From the NCBI GenBank assembly GCA_017436185.1, contig JAFSDP010000014.1:1-64000 (forward strand): DNA of 64,000 nt. The letters run 5' to 3'. The notes under the pieces are model-generated. The model saw only the letters and a program-made list of their open reading frames with translations. It had not been told where the DNA came from and did no database searches. The stretch comes from Alistipes sp. (GTDB lineage Bacteria; Bacteroidota; Bacteroidia; Bacteroidales; Rikenellaceae). The position numbers and the translations under genes are program-made. Positions 1-7,971 of the stretch are shown piece by piece. Within the stretch, counting starts at the first letter, position 1; each line of letters starts with the position of its first letter.

Positions 1-2
1 AG

Positions 3-614
3 GATATTTCGGTTATCGGTGATGTTTATGGCGATGCCCGCATTACGCTGATGTACTCGCCTTGGTCGTCGGGTACGACGGGTCACCTGCTCTATCAGGT
101 AAGCGGTGGTGTAGCCGATGGTGGTAGCTGGTCGAAGATTGCCGCAGGTTCGATTACGGATAAGATTGACAATAACAATGGTGATGTTATTTACCGTGAT
201 ATGGCCGCCGGTGCGCCCTACTTCATGACGGGTTATTCGAGCAACTGTTTCGTTTGGGCAGAGAACGGTACGGCTCAGGCTATTCAGGTGACCACCAACA
301 GCAACTGCGGTGCTGTCTGCATCGATGTTGAGCAGTTCAACGGTGCTTACTACCTGATGACGGCTTGCGACACCTACTTCACCTGGGCGTTGGGCGATGC
401 TTCGGTCTATATGGCCGATGTAACGACGATTGACAACTTCAAGGCCGGTACGGTTCGCATCCCGACGGGTGACTACGGTTGGAATGCCGCTTCGATGGGT
501 GGTAATACCGACTGCGCAATGAAGGTTTCGGCTGACGGTGTTTACATGTACATCTATGTACTGCACCCGAACGGCCACCTGGGTTGCATCCGCGTAGATT
601 GCCTCGACAAATAG
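3..614 (+). CDS. C-terminal part of an unrecognised, probably surface-exposed protein (5' end outside window)
   Basis: The frame is open from the first bases of the window and ends at TAG, so only the last 203 or so residues are present. I do not recognise the family. The visible part is rich in Gly, Asn, Thr, Tyr and aromatic residues, with no obvious membrane segment. That looks like a secreted beta-rich protein of the kind common on Bacteroidales surfaces. An internal ATG at 51 is not a credible start because coding character continues upstream of it. A terminator-like region follows. Function cannot be stated. Confidence 0.7.
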   Translation, partial: DISVIGDVYGDARITLMYSPWSSGTTGHLLYQVSGGVADGGSWSKIAAGSITDKIDNNNGDVIYRDMAAGAPYFMTGYSSNCFVWAENGTAQAIQVTTNSNCGAVCIDVEQFNGAYYLMTACDTYFTWALGDASVYMADVTTIDNFKAGTVRIPTGDYGWNAASMGGNTDCAMKVSADGVYMYIYVLHPNGHLGCIRVDCLDK

Positions 615-645
615 GCACACTTTCTGCTGAGCAGAACCATTTAGT

Positions 646-726
646 CCATAGCCCCTTGGTTGGGGCTATGGGCACCAACAACGGGCTGTGAGGCCTCCTC
701 ACGGAGTTGCACTTGCAGCCCTTTTT
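646..726 (+). terminator. Two hairpins ending in a T run
   Basis: A perfect 10-bp hairpin, CCATAGCCCC/GGGGCTATGG (646-655/662-671), is followed by GGGCT...CAGCCC (683-688/716-721). The second stem encloses a small GTGAGG/CCTCAC stem and runs directly into TTTTT (722-726). This fits intrinsic termination of the upstream partial gene. Confidence 0.6.
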
Positions 727-787
727 AGGGCCGTTTGCGGCCGCTCGGCCCTCGAATGGGGGCAACGTTAATGAGTGAACAAAAAAG

Positions 788-2728
788 ATGGAAGGTAAGT
801 ACACATTACCCAAAGATGGCGGTTTGGTAGAGCAAAATGTTCCGCACGACCTGCTGCACCGCTACGAAAAGATGCCTACGCAGGTCTTCCAGACCGAGAC
901 GCAGGGCGTAAACTATGTGGCCGATATGATTGTGCAGATGCTGCACGACCATAACGAGATGCACGGCCACGACGACTTCTACGAAGATTTCAACCCCTTC
1001 GTGCTGGGTCTGACGACGGGTCGTACGCCCGTGGGTCTGTATCGGGAGTTGGTGAAGCGTTACGAGCGAGGCGAGGTCTCGTTCCGCAACGTGATTGTCT
1101 ATAGCCTCGATGAGTTCTACCCCATCCAGCGCTCAAACCCCCAGAGCCGCAACTACCGCATCCACCACGAGTTTCTGAACCACATCGATATCCGCCCCGA
1201 GAATATCCACATCCTCGACGGCACGATTGCCCCCGACGAGATTTCACGTTACAGCGAGGTCTATGACAAGATCGGCCGCATCAACCTGATGATCATCGGC
1301 GTGGGCGAGCAGGGTCAGATCGGCTTCAACGAGCCGGGATCGTACGAGAAGTCCCGCACCCGCCTGGTGCAGCTCTCGCACCACTCGCGCAAGGTGCAGT
1401 CGGGCTTCTTTGCCACCATCGGCGAGACCCCCAAGATGGCCATCACGATGGGTATCGACACGGTGATGCGTGCCGACAAAATTGTGCTGATGGCCTGGGG
1501 CGAGGATAAGGCCCGTGTGGTACACGACATTGTCGAGGGCGAGGTGACGAGCCAGGTGCCCGCCTCGTTCCTGCAGGAGCACGACGACATCGAGGTGGTG
1601 GTGGACGAGAATGCCGCCGGCCTCTTGACCCGTGAGGTGGCCCCCTGGTTGGTTGGCCCCTGCAACTGGACCAAGAAGTTTATGCGCAAGGCGGTGGTAT
1701 GGCTCTGCGGCAAGGTGCAGAAGCCCATCCTGAAGCTGACGCACACCGACTATATCGAGAACTCGCTCGGCGAGCTGCTGGAGCTTAAGTCGTACGACAA
1801 GATCAATATCGAGGTCTTCAACGACCTGCAACACACCATCACCGGCTGGCCGGGCGGCAAACCCAATGCCGACGACTCGACCCGCCCCGTTGCATCGACC
1901 CCCTTCCCCAAGCGGGTGCTCATCTTCTCGCCCCACCCCGATGACGATGTCATCTCGATGGGCGGAACGTTCATCCGTCTGGTGGAGCACGGACACGACG
2001 TACACGTCGCCTACGAGACGTCGGGCAACGTGGCCGTACACGACGATGTGGTGCTGCAACATATCGACACGGCCAAGGAGCTGGGCTTCGGCGACCGCTA
2101 CGCCGAGGTCGAAGCCATCATCCGCAAGAAGGAGAAGAAGCAGGCCGAGCCGCGTGCCCTGCTCGATTTGAAGGGGGCCATTCGCCGTGCCGAGGCCAAG
2201 GCGGCTGTCCGCTCGTTTGGTCTTCCGGCCGACCACGCCCACTTCCTCAACCTGCCGTTCTACGAGACGGGCGGCATCAAGAAGGGCCAACTCTCGGAGA
2301 AGGACATTAACATCATTGTCAAGCTGTTGCGTGAAATTCAGCCCGACCAGATTTATGCCGCCGGCGACCTGGCCGACCCGCACGGCACGCACCGTGTCTG
2401 CATCGAGGCGGTGCTGGGTGCACTGGAGGTTGTCAAGGAGGATGAGTGGATGCAGAACTGCCATATGTGGCTCTACCGAGGTGCCTGGATGGAGTGGGAT
2501 CTGGGAATGGTCGATATGGCCGTACCCCTCTCGCCCGACGAGCTGGTAAAGAAGCGCCACGCCATCTACCGCCACGTTTCGCAGAAGGACATTGTCCCCT
2601 TCCCGGGCAGCGATACCCGTGAGTTCTGGCAGCGTGCCGAGGAGCGTACCCAAAACACGGCCGCCCTCTACGACAAGCTCGGTATGGCCGAATATCAGGC
2701 CATCGAGGTCTTCGTCAAGATGTTCTAA
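788..2728 (+). CDS. nagB: Glucosamine-6-phosphate deaminase-like (NagB) domain fused to a PIG-L/LmbE deacetylase domain
   Basis: This 646-residue protein has an N-terminal NagB-like sugar isomerase domain (about 70-290) and a C-terminal PIG-L zinc deacetylase domain (about 375-640). The PIG-L part shows HPDDD at 383-387 and a later HGTH motif. NagB normally converts glucosamine-6-P to fructose-6-P and ammonia; PIG-L proteins remove N-acetyl groups from GlcNAc derivatives. The fusion suggests one protein for amino-sugar deacetylation and deamination. By hand alignment to E. coli NagB, Asp72 (here D108) and Glu148 (here E182) are kept. Asp141 and His143 align to Q175 and Q177, so deaminase activity is uncertain. 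The gene stands alone, and a hairpin terminator follows at 2771. Confidence 0.85.
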   Translation: MEGKYTLPKDGGLVEQNVPHDLLHRYEKMPTQVFQTETQGVNYVADMIVQMLHDHNEMHGHDDFYEDFNPFVLGLTTGRTPVGLYRELVKRYERGEVSFRNVIVYSLDEFYPIQRSNPQSRNYRIHHEFLNHIDIRPENIHILDGTIAPDEISRYSEVYDKIGRINLMIIGVGEQGQIGFNEPGSYEKSRTRLVQLSHHSRKVQSGFFATIGETPKMAITMGIDTVMRADKIVLMAWGEDKARVVHDIVEGEVTSQVPASFLQEHDDIEVVVDENAAGLLTREVAPWLVGPCNWTKKFMRKAVVWLCGKVQKPILKLTHTDYIENSLGELLELKSYDKINIEVFNDLQHTITGWPGGKPNADDSTRPVASTPFPKRVLIFSPHPDDDVISMGGTFIRLVEHGHDVHVAYETSGNVAVHDDVVLQHIDTAKELGFGDRYAEVEAIIRKKEKKQAEPRALLDLKGAIRRAEAKAAVRSFGLPADHAHFLNLPFYETGGIKKGQLSEKDINIIVKLLREIQPDQIYAAGDLADPHGTHRVCIEAVLGALEVVKEDEWMQNCHMWLYRGAWMEWDLGMVDMAVPLSPDELVKKRHAIYRHVSQKDIVPFPGSDTREFWQRAEERTQNTAALYDKLGMAEYQAIEVFVKMF

Positions 2729-2770
2729 CGACCCATCAAAGACAATTAGGTTAATAATTTTAAGGTGAAG

Positions 2771-2810
2771 CAACGAGGCGTTCCGCGAGGGACACCTCGT
2801 TGTGGATTTT
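2771..2810 (+). terminator. Terminator of the NagB/PIG-L gene
   Basis: CAACGAGG (2771-2778) pairs with CCTCGTTG (2795-2802) and is followed by TGGATTTTTAT. The right arm contains the GTG at 2802, which argues against that GTG as the next gene's start. Confidence 0.7.
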
Positions 2811-2873
2811 TATACACGGGTGGCGATAGAAAGGGGGCTTGAAGTCCATCTCTATACGAAAAATCAGCCGCCG

Positions 2874-3305
2874 ATGATTGTCACCAAAGAACTATTAAAA
2901 GAGCTATTCGCAGCATACAACACGTCGTATTTCGATGGCAAGTTAGGGAAGTGCAGATTTTCGTTTTTCTCTAAAAATAGCACGTTCTTGGGTTGGTACT
3001 GCGCTAAAGAGGATAGCCGAGGCCGTCCGAATGACAAGATATGGATTGGGACGTGCGTAAAATGGACGGAAGAGGGGCTGAAACGAGTTTTGATTCACGA
3101 GATGATCCATATGTATGTGCATCGCATCGAGGGCCACCGATACGATGGCACCTTTGGACACGGCCGCCGCTTTCGCAGAGAAGCCCGCCGCATCCGTAAG
3201 GAGTATGGCATCGAGACGCTGAAAACTCCCGAGGTGGAATACCTCAACAAACACCATCGCCCCCAATGGTGGGAGAAGGCACTGTTGTGGCTTATTGACC
3301 GATAG
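2874..3305 (+). CDS. SprT-like zinc metallopeptidase-fold protein
   Basis: The protein of about 143 residues has an HExxH motif (H75, E76, H79) and a later Gly-His-Gly (about H96) that could supply the third zinc ligand, as in the SprT/Spartan-like family. The C-terminal half is basic (Arg-rich), which is compatible with nucleic-acid association. No signal peptide is seen, so it is probably cytoplasmic. The frame opens at a GTG at 2802, but that codon lies in the preceding terminator stem, so I chose ATG 2874. Another in-frame GTG at 2820 cannot be excluded. The substrate is unknown. Confidence 0.75.
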   Translation: MIVTKELLKELFAAYNTSYFDGKLGKCRFSFFSKNSTFLGWYCAKEDSRGRPNDKIWIGTCVKWTEEGLKRVLIHEMIHMYVHRIEGHRYDGTFGHGRRFRREARRIRKEYGIETLKTPEVEYLNKHHRPQWWEKALLWLIDR

Positions 3306-3378
3306 ACCCACCATCCCCATAATCAACCACGTTGGCTCGAACTGCGGCAGCAGGCGAGCGCAGAGCAAGCACAGTGAG

Positions 3379-3489
3379 GCGGAGGCGAACAACGAAGTTG
3401 CAAGCATTGGGCTGATGGGCTAAAAGAAAATTTATTTGCTTTTAGGCTATCGGCTCAAGGCTTCTATTTGCGTAGCAATACGCCTCCGC
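3379..3489. other. Structured intergenic segment
   Basis: GCGGAGGCG (3379-3387) and CGCCTCCGC (3481-3489) are perfect inverted repeats. They enclose a CTAAAAG...CTTTTAG hairpin near 3420-3446. No gene was recognised between the SprT-like gene and the tRNA. The role is unknown. Confidence 0.4.
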
Positions 3490-3550
3490 AACACAAGCGC
3501 AGACAACTCTGCCGAGCCGCCACAAGCAGTGCGAGTCCCTTTAGACGCAC

Positions 3551-3579
3551 AAAAAAAGCGACTGCCATATGCAGTCGCT
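3551..3579 (-). terminator. Terminator of tRNA-Leu(TAG)
   Basis: AGCGACTGC/GCAGTCGCT (3557-3565/3571-3579) is followed on the minus strand by a T run (3551-3557), directly after the tRNA 3' end. Confidence 0.8.
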
Positions 3580-3581
3580 CG

Positions 3582-3663
3582 TGCGGATAAAGGGACTCGA
3601 ACCCCCACGCCTCTCGGCAACAGATCCTAAGTCTGTCGTGGCTACCAATTACACCATATCCGC
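3582..3663 (-). tRNA. tRNA-Leu (anticodon TAG)
   Basis: The minus-strand cloverleaf has a GCGGATA/TATCCGC acceptor stem, a five-pair anticodon stem ACAGA/TCTGT around loop CTTAGGA, a long class II variable arm and a GGTTCGAGTCC T-loop region. The anticodon TAG reads CUA (and, with wobble, other CUN) leucine codons. No CCA is encoded. Confidence 0.93.
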
Positions 3664-3675
3664 AGGTCAGGACTA

Positions 3676-3683
3676 CAAAGGTA
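3676..3683 (-). promoter_or_regulatory. -7 promoter box for tRNA-Leu(TAG)
   Basis: TACCTTTG on the minus strand matches the Bacteroidetes -7 consensus TAnnTTTG, 12 bases before the mature tRNA 5' end. Confidence 0.65.
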
Positions 3684-3737
3684 GGCAAAAATTTACAAAT
3701 CACAACCATCGGCGAGGCAACATTGCAAATTTTTCGT

Positions 3738-3745
3738 TACTTTTG
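3738..3745 (+). promoter_or_regulatory. -7 promoter box for the FAD oxidoreductase
   Basis: TACTTTTG matches TAnnTTTG and lies 23 bases before the ATG at 3769. It is divergent from the tRNA promoter at 3676. Confidence 0.65.
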
Positions 3746-3768
3746 TCCTCCGTAACACCACCAAGGAT

Positions 3769-5322
3769 ATGCCTGCAAAACTGACTCTCGAACTCCTGCC
3801 GCGCGAGGCGGCCAATCCGAAGCACTACACCGCTTTGGCTGCTCGACGTCTGCGTATCAAGGAGGATGAGATTGCCCTGGTGCGGGTCATCAAGCGCTCG
3901 ATTGACGCACGTCGTCGGCAGCCGATGGTCAATCTCACGTTGGAGATCTACATCGACCAAGAGCCGCAGCCCGCACCGCTTCATTTCGACTATCCGTCGT
4001 GCGTCGGCAAGCCCGAGGTGGTGGTCGTAGGCTCGGGCCCGGCGGGTCTGTTTGCCTCGCTACGGCTCATCGAGTTGGGCTATCGTCCCATTATGTTGGA
4101 GCGAGGGCGTGATGTATCGGCCCGCAAGGTCGATATTGCCCGCATCAACCGTGGCGACGAGGTCGATCCCGACTCGAATTACGCCTTTGGAGAGGGTGGA
4201 GCAGGTACCTTCTCGGATGGCAAGCTCTTCACCCGCAGCAAGAAGCGTGGCGACTACAACAAGGCCCTTCAGACGCTTGTTTTTCACGGCGCCAACCCCG
4301 AAATTCTCTTCGAGGCACACCCCCATATCGGCACCGACAAGCTCCCCTACATCATCCGCAACATCTGCCGCACCATCACCGAGTGTGGCGGTGAGGTGCT
4401 CTTTGAAAGAAAGGTTACCGACCTGATTATCAAGGAGAACAAACTGCGTGGCGTGGTGTGTGGCGACGAGCGTATCGAGGCCGTGGCGGTGGTATTGGCC
4501 ACGGGGCACTCGGCCCGTGACATCTACTATCTGCTGCACCGTCACCACATTCTTTTGGAGCCGAAGGCCTTTGCGATGGGTGTGCGTATCGAGCATCCCC
4601 AGCGCCTCATCGACCGCATCCAATACCACCAACCCGAGCGTGGCGAGTGGCTGCCTGCCGCCTCCTATTCGTTGGTGAGTCAGGAGGGAGGCCGAGGGGT
4701 CTATTCGTTCTGTATGTGCCCGGGCGGATTCATCGTCCCTGCGATGACCGATCCTCGGGAGTCGGTCGTAAATGGTATGTCGCCCAGCGGTCGCACCTCG
4801 CCCTTTGCCAACTCGGGACTGGTCACGGAGGTGCGTGAGAGCGACTACGCCCACCTCGTGGAGGAGTGGGGCCCGCTGGCAGGTCTGCGCTTCCAGCAAG
4901 AGTTCGAGCAGTTGGCCCGCAAGATGGGCGACGACCGACAAGTAGCTCCTGCTCAGGCGGTTGCCGACTTTGTAGCAGGTCGTGCTTCGTCGTCGCTGCC
5001 TCGCACGTCGTATGTGCCGGGCATTGTCGCCTCACGCCTCGATGAGTGGATGCCCTCGTTCATTGCCAACGGATTGCGGGCAGGTCTTTCGACCTTTGGT
5101 CGCCGCCTGAAGGGTTTTGTGACGAACGAGGCGGTGGTGGTGGGCGTCGAGTCGCGTACCTCCACACCCGTGCGTATTCCCCGTGACCGAGAGCGACTGA
5201 TGCACCCCCAAATCGAGGGTCTTTTCCCGTCGGGCGAGGGGGCCGGTTATGCCGGCGGAATCATCTCGGCAGCCCTCGACGGCGAACGAGTGGCCGATGC
5301 AGTGGCCCAATACACCAAATAA
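3769..5322 (+). CDS. FAD-dependent NAD(P)-type oxidoreductase (COG2509-like)
   Basis: This 517-residue flavoprotein has the dinucleotide-binding motif GSGPAG at 88-93 after an N-terminal domain of about 80 residues. A second glycine-rich FAD stretch near the C-terminus ends in GEGAGYAGGI. The length and N-terminal extension fit the conserved family annotated as FAD-dependent dehydrogenases; the physiological substrate of that family is not known to me. No signal peptide is seen. The gene is monocistronic, with its own promoter at 3738. Confidence 0.8.
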   Translation: MPAKLTLELLPREAANPKHYTALAARRLRIKEDEIALVRVIKRSIDARRRQPMVNLTLEIYIDQEPQPAPLHFDYPSCVGKPEVVVVGSGPAGLFASLRLIELGYRPIMLERGRDVSARKVDIARINRGDEVDPDSNYAFGEGGAGTFSDGKLFTRSKKRGDYNKALQTLVFHGANPEILFEAHPHIGTDKLPYIIRNICRTITECGGEVLFERKVTDLIIKENKLRGVVCGDERIEAVAVVLATGHSARDIYYLLHRHHILLEPKAFAMGVRIEHPQRLIDRIQYHQPERGEWLPAASYSLVSQEGGRGVYSFCMCPGGFIVPAMTDPRESVVNGMSPSGRTSPFANSGLVTEVRESDYAHLVEEWGPLAGLRFQQEFEQLARKMGDDRQVAPAQAVADFVAGRASSSLPRTSYVPGIVASRLDEWMPSFIANGLRAGLSTFGRRLKGFVTNEAVVVGVESRTSTPVRIPRDRERLMHPQIEGLFPSGEGAGYAGGIISAALDGERVADAVAQYTK

Positions 5323-5423
5323 TTAGGCGTTGAAAATCAGCATGTTACACTGTATTATTAAAATTTCTTCAAAATTTTTGAAAATTTTTTATTAAAAAAC
5401 TTGCACAATTTCTCATTTCGCCT

Positions 5424-5431
5424 TATCTTTG
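5424..5431 (+). promoter_or_regulatory. Promoter box TATCTTTG with no gene directly downstream
   Basis: This is a perfect TAnnTTTG match. It is followed by about 45 bases without an ORF and then a strong terminator (5480-5525), so it may drive a short untranslated RNA. Confidence 0.5.
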
Positions 5432-5436
5432 CAACG

Positions 5437-5524
5437 AAGTTTTAAGGTTCATTTTAGGTTAGTAGTTTTAGGTTGGTGAGGAAATCGCACGAGCGTTCTG
5501 CTCGACGGTTTCCTTCTTTTTTTG
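5437..5524 (+). ncRNA. Possible short RNA or attenuated leader upstream of the thioredoxin gene
   Basis: The candidate transcript runs from just after the promoter box at 5424-5431 to the T run of the terminator at 5517-5523. The segment contains near-repeats of TTTTAGGTT(A/G)G and ends in a long hairpin. A second promoter box (5525-5532) follows directly, so the next gene need not depend on read-through. It is inferred from signals only. Confidence 0.35.
5480..5523 (+). terminator. Intrinsic terminator
   Basis: The stem GGAAA-CG-CGAGC pairs with GCTCG-CG-TTTCC (5480-5515) with small mismatches, followed by TTCTTTTTTT. Confidence 0.7.
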
Positions 5525-5532
5525 TATATTTG
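5525..5532 (+). promoter_or_regulatory. -7 promoter box for the thioredoxin gene
   Basis: TATATTTG matches TAnnTTTG, 26 bases before the ATG at 5559 and directly after a terminator. Confidence 0.6.
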
Positions 5533-5558
5533 GCCCACTATTTGACCTATAATCCGCT

Positions 5559-5990
5559 ATGAAACGACTGATTTTACTGCTCCTCGTGGTGTTGGGAGCG
5601 ATGGGTGCCGAGGCACAGGTAAGGTGGGAACGCTGCTCGACCGACGAGTTGCGCGAACGGGCCATTGCGGCCGACAAGTTGGTCTTCATCGACCTCTTTG
5701 CTTCGTGGTGCGGCCCTTGCCAACAGATGGAGCGTCAGGTATTTACCAAGAAGGAGGTGGGCGAATTTTTCGACACTCACTTCGTAGCGGCCAAATTCGA
5801 TGTCGATCGTCCGACGGGGCGTCAGTTGATGCAAAACTATGGGCGAGGGTCGATTCCGTTGTACCTGATTTTCGACACCGAAGGGGTCTGCCTGGCCACC
5901 ATCCTGGGGGCCTACCCTGCCGAGGAGTTTTTGGAGTATCTGCGGCAGATTGTCACCCGACACAACACCACAAAAAAGGAGGCCCGATAG
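5559..5990 (+). CDS. Exported thioredoxin-family protein
   Basis: This 143-residue protein begins with a signal-peptide-like segment (residues 1-20, Leu/Val-rich, ending Ala-Glu-Ala-Gln). A thioredoxin fold follows with the redox motif WCGPC (C51 and C54). It probably acts in the periplasm as a thiol-disulfide reductase; the size fits thioredoxin-like or DsbD-gamma-like proteins. The cis-Pro region is visible as RGSIPLYLIF. It is monocistronic and convergent with rlmN across a shared terminator. Confidence 0.85.
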   Translation: MKRLILLLLVVLGAMGAEAQVRWERCSTDELRERAIAADKLVFIDLFASWCGPCQQMERQVFTKKEVGEFFDTHFVAAKFDVDRPTGRQLMQNYGRGSIPLYLIFDTEGVCLATILGAYPAEEFLEYLRQIVTRHNTTKKEAR

Positions 5991-6001
5991 CCTCCTTTTT
6001 T
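5972..6001. terminator. Bidirectional terminator between the thioredoxin gene and rlmN
   Basis: AAAAAAGGAGGC (5972-5983) pairs with GCCTCCTTTTTT (5990-6001). The A and T runs serve both strands. The hairpin overlaps the 3' end of the thioredoxin gene and reaches the rlmN stop codon. Confidence 0.85.
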
Positions 6002-7046
6002 ATAGTTCCTTGTTGAGTTTTTCTTGGGTCGAGAGCAGTCCGCAGGCGGCCTGGATATCCTCGCCTCGGGAGGCGCGGATGGTGGTCTGGATGCCTCGGG
6101 CGGTGAGGGTGTCTCGGAAGCGGATCATCGCCTCGTCGTCGGGCGAGAAGTAGGGCGAATCGGGAATTTTGTGGAAGCGAATCAGGTTGATGCGGCACTT
6201 GATGCCATCCAACAGGCGGCTCAACTCGCGGATGTGGCGCATTGAGTCGTTCAGTCCGCTCATAACTATATATTCAAAGGAGACACGCCGCTGGTGCGTG
6301 AAGTCGTACTCCCGCAGAATGTCGCAAAGCTCGTGAATCGGAAAGCCCTTTTCGATGGGCATAATCTCGGCTCGCTCCTGACGGAAGGGGTTGTGAAGGC
6401 TGACGGCCAGGTGGACCTTCGTTTCATCCAAAAAGCGGCGCAGGTTGCTCACCACACCCGCCGTCGAGACTGTCACACGGGTCGGTGACCAACCCCAGCC
6501 CCACTCCGAGGTGATGATTTCCAAGGCTCGCAGCACCTCGTCGAGGTTATCCAGCGGCTCGCCCATCCCCATAAAGACCAAATTTGTGAGTTTGTCCCGC
6601 TCGGGAAGGCGCACAATCTGATTCAGAATCTCGGCCGCCGTGAGGTTATGTTGCAACCCCTGACGCCCCGTAGCACAGAAGCGACACCCCATACGGCATC
6701 CTGCCTGCGAGGAGACACACAGCGTGGCTCGGTCGCCGTCGGGAATGTAGGCCGACTCGACATAGACCCCCTGCAAAGTACGATAGAGGTACTTCTTGGT
6801 GCCATCTTTCGACTCGCTCACTGCCACCGGTGCCGACAAGACCTGCTCGGTGCGGTCGGCCAACAACTGGCGGTGTTGCTTCGAGAGGTTGCTCATCTGC
6901 TGCGGTTCCTCGATGTGGGCCTTATAGAGCCAACGAGCGAGCTGCCCTGCAGCAAAACGGGGCATTCCCAACTCGGCACACAAAGCGGCCAACTCGGTCG
7001 GATTTTTTCCGTATAAGGGGGTTTTCATCGCCATCAACTCGTTCAT
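6000..7046 (-). CDS. rlmN: 23S rRNA (adenine2503-C2)-methyltransferase RlmN
   Basis: This is a radical SAM methyltransferase of 348 residues. The cluster-binding CxxxCxxC is C117, C121, C124, and a Cys near the C-terminus (QAACGLLS) fits the second catalytic cysteine. RlmN methylates A2503 of 23S rRNA and certain tRNAs. The start at 7046 gives MNELMAMKTP; the Met at residue 7 (7028) is an alternative. A TAATTTTG box at 7065-7072 on the minus strand lies 18 bases upstream. The stop codon sits in the shared terminator. Confidence 0.95.
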   Translation of the reverse strand: MNELMAMKTPLYGKNPTELAALCAELGMPRFAAGQLARWLYKAHIEEPQQMSNLSKQHRQLLADRTEQVLSAPVAVSESKDGTKKYLYRTLQGVYVESAYIPDGDRATLCVSSQAGCRMGCRFCATGRQGLQHNLTAAEILNQIVRLPERDKLTNLVFMGMGEPLDNLDEVLRALEIITSEWGWGWSPTRVTVSTAGVVSNLRRFLDETKVHLAVSLHNPFRQERAEIMPIEKGFPIHELCDILREYDFTHQRRVSFEYIVMSGLNDSMRHIRELSRLLDGIKCRINLIRFHKIPDSPYFSPDDEAMIRFRDTLTARGIQTTIRASRGEDIQAACGLLSTQEKLNKEL

Positions 7047-7064
7047 TTAAGGGCTTCCGAGGGA

Positions 7065-7072
7065 CAAAATTA
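7065..7072 (-). promoter_or_regulatory. -7 promoter box for rlmN
   Basis: TAATTTTG on the minus strand matches TAnnTTTG, 18 bases before the rlmN ATG. Confidence 0.6.
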
Positions 7073-7125
7073 GCGATTTTTTGAAGATTTTTATCGAAAC
7101 GTGTGCATTTTTGATTTTTTCTCTT

Positions 7126-7133
7126 TATATTTG
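7126..7133 (+). promoter_or_regulatory. -7 promoter box for tonB, with a hairpin in the leader
   Basis: TATATTTG matches TAnnTTTG. The leader contains a perfect hairpin CCGTATG/CATACGG (7147-7153/7160-7166) before the ATG at 7209. Confidence 0.6.
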
Positions 7134-7208
7134 TGGTGCATTGGGTCCGTATGTCGCCACATACGGCGCTGTTGATTGCGACTAAAACAATTAAAAACTA
7201 CAATAAAA

Positions 7209-7892
7209 ATGGAGATTAAAAAGAGCCCCAAAGCAGACCTGCAAAACAAGCGTGGTCTTCTGCTGGAGATCGGTTTGGCCGTGGCACTTTTGGCAGTGAT
7301 TCTTGCCTTTGCCTGGACGCCGAAGGAGAAGCGTATCGAGCAAGTCGATATGAACTATGGCCCCGTTGAGGAGGTCATCACCGAGATTACCCGTCAGCCC
7401 GAGAAGACTCCTCCCCCTCCGAAGAAGGTAGAGGTGAAGGTTATTGCCGACCTGCTCCAGGTTGTAGATAACGATACCAAGATCACCACCGAGGTCGATT
7501 TCGCCGAGTTCGACGAGGACGTTGAGATCTTCCAGGAGGTTGAGGTTGTTGAGGAGGAGATCGTTGATGACGAGCCGTTCCTCATCGTAGAGACGATGCC
7601 CTCGTTCCAGGGCGGTGACCTGAATACCTTCCGTAACTGGGTACAGTCGAACGTTCGCTTCCCCCAGATCGCCCTTGAGAATGGTATCTCGGGTACGGTA
7701 GTTCTCTCGTTCGTGATCGAGAAGGACGGCCGTCTGACCAACATCCAGGTACTCCGTACGCCCGACCGCTCGCTGTCGGAGGAGGCCGTTCGCGTGCTGG
7801 AGAAGTCGCCGAAGTGGACCCCGGGTAAGCAGCGTAACCAGGTGGTACGTGTAAAGTACAACCTGCCCGTTGTATTCCGCGTTCAGAACTAA
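7209..7892 (+). CDS. tonB: Energy transducer TonB
   Basis: This is a TonB-family protein of 227 residues. It has a short basic N-terminus, one membrane helix (about 17-36), a Pro/Glu/Val-rich periplasmic stretch with a TPPPPKK motif, and a C-terminal TonB domain (about 140-227) containing GTVVLSFVIEKDG and a YNLPVVF end. It would couple the inner-membrane proton gradient to outer-membrane SusC-like receptors. The frame is open upstream to a TTG at 7176, but ATG 7209 gives the usual N-terminus. No exbB or exbD is adjacent. A strong terminator follows. Confidence 0.92.
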   Translation: MEIKKSPKADLQNKRGLLLEIGLAVALLAVILAFAWTPKEKRIEQVDMNYGPVEEVITEITRQPEKTPPPPKKVEVKVIADLLQVVDNDTKITTEVDFAEFDEDVEIFQEVEVVEEEIVDDEPFLIVETMPSFQGGDLNTFRNWVQSNVRFPQIALENGISGTVVLSFVIEKDGRLTNIQVLRTPDRSLSEEAVRVLEKSPKWTPGKQRNQVVRVKYNLPVVFRVQN

Positions 7893-7918
7893 TCGTTAGC
7901 TACGATACATAAAACAGA

Positions 7919-7949
7919 GGGTATCTGCCGAGAGGGAGATACCCTTTTT
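7919..7949 (+). terminator. Terminator after tonB
   Basis: GGGTATCT (7919-7926) pairs with AGATACCC (7937-7944), followed by TTTTT. Confidence 0.85.
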
Positions 7950-7971
7950 ATGAATTATAAAGATTTACTGT

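Noticed and set aside
7140..7208. tonB leader hairpin as a riboswitch
   Set aside because: It is only one seven-pair hairpin with no recognised aptamer, so I recorded it as a leader hairpin.
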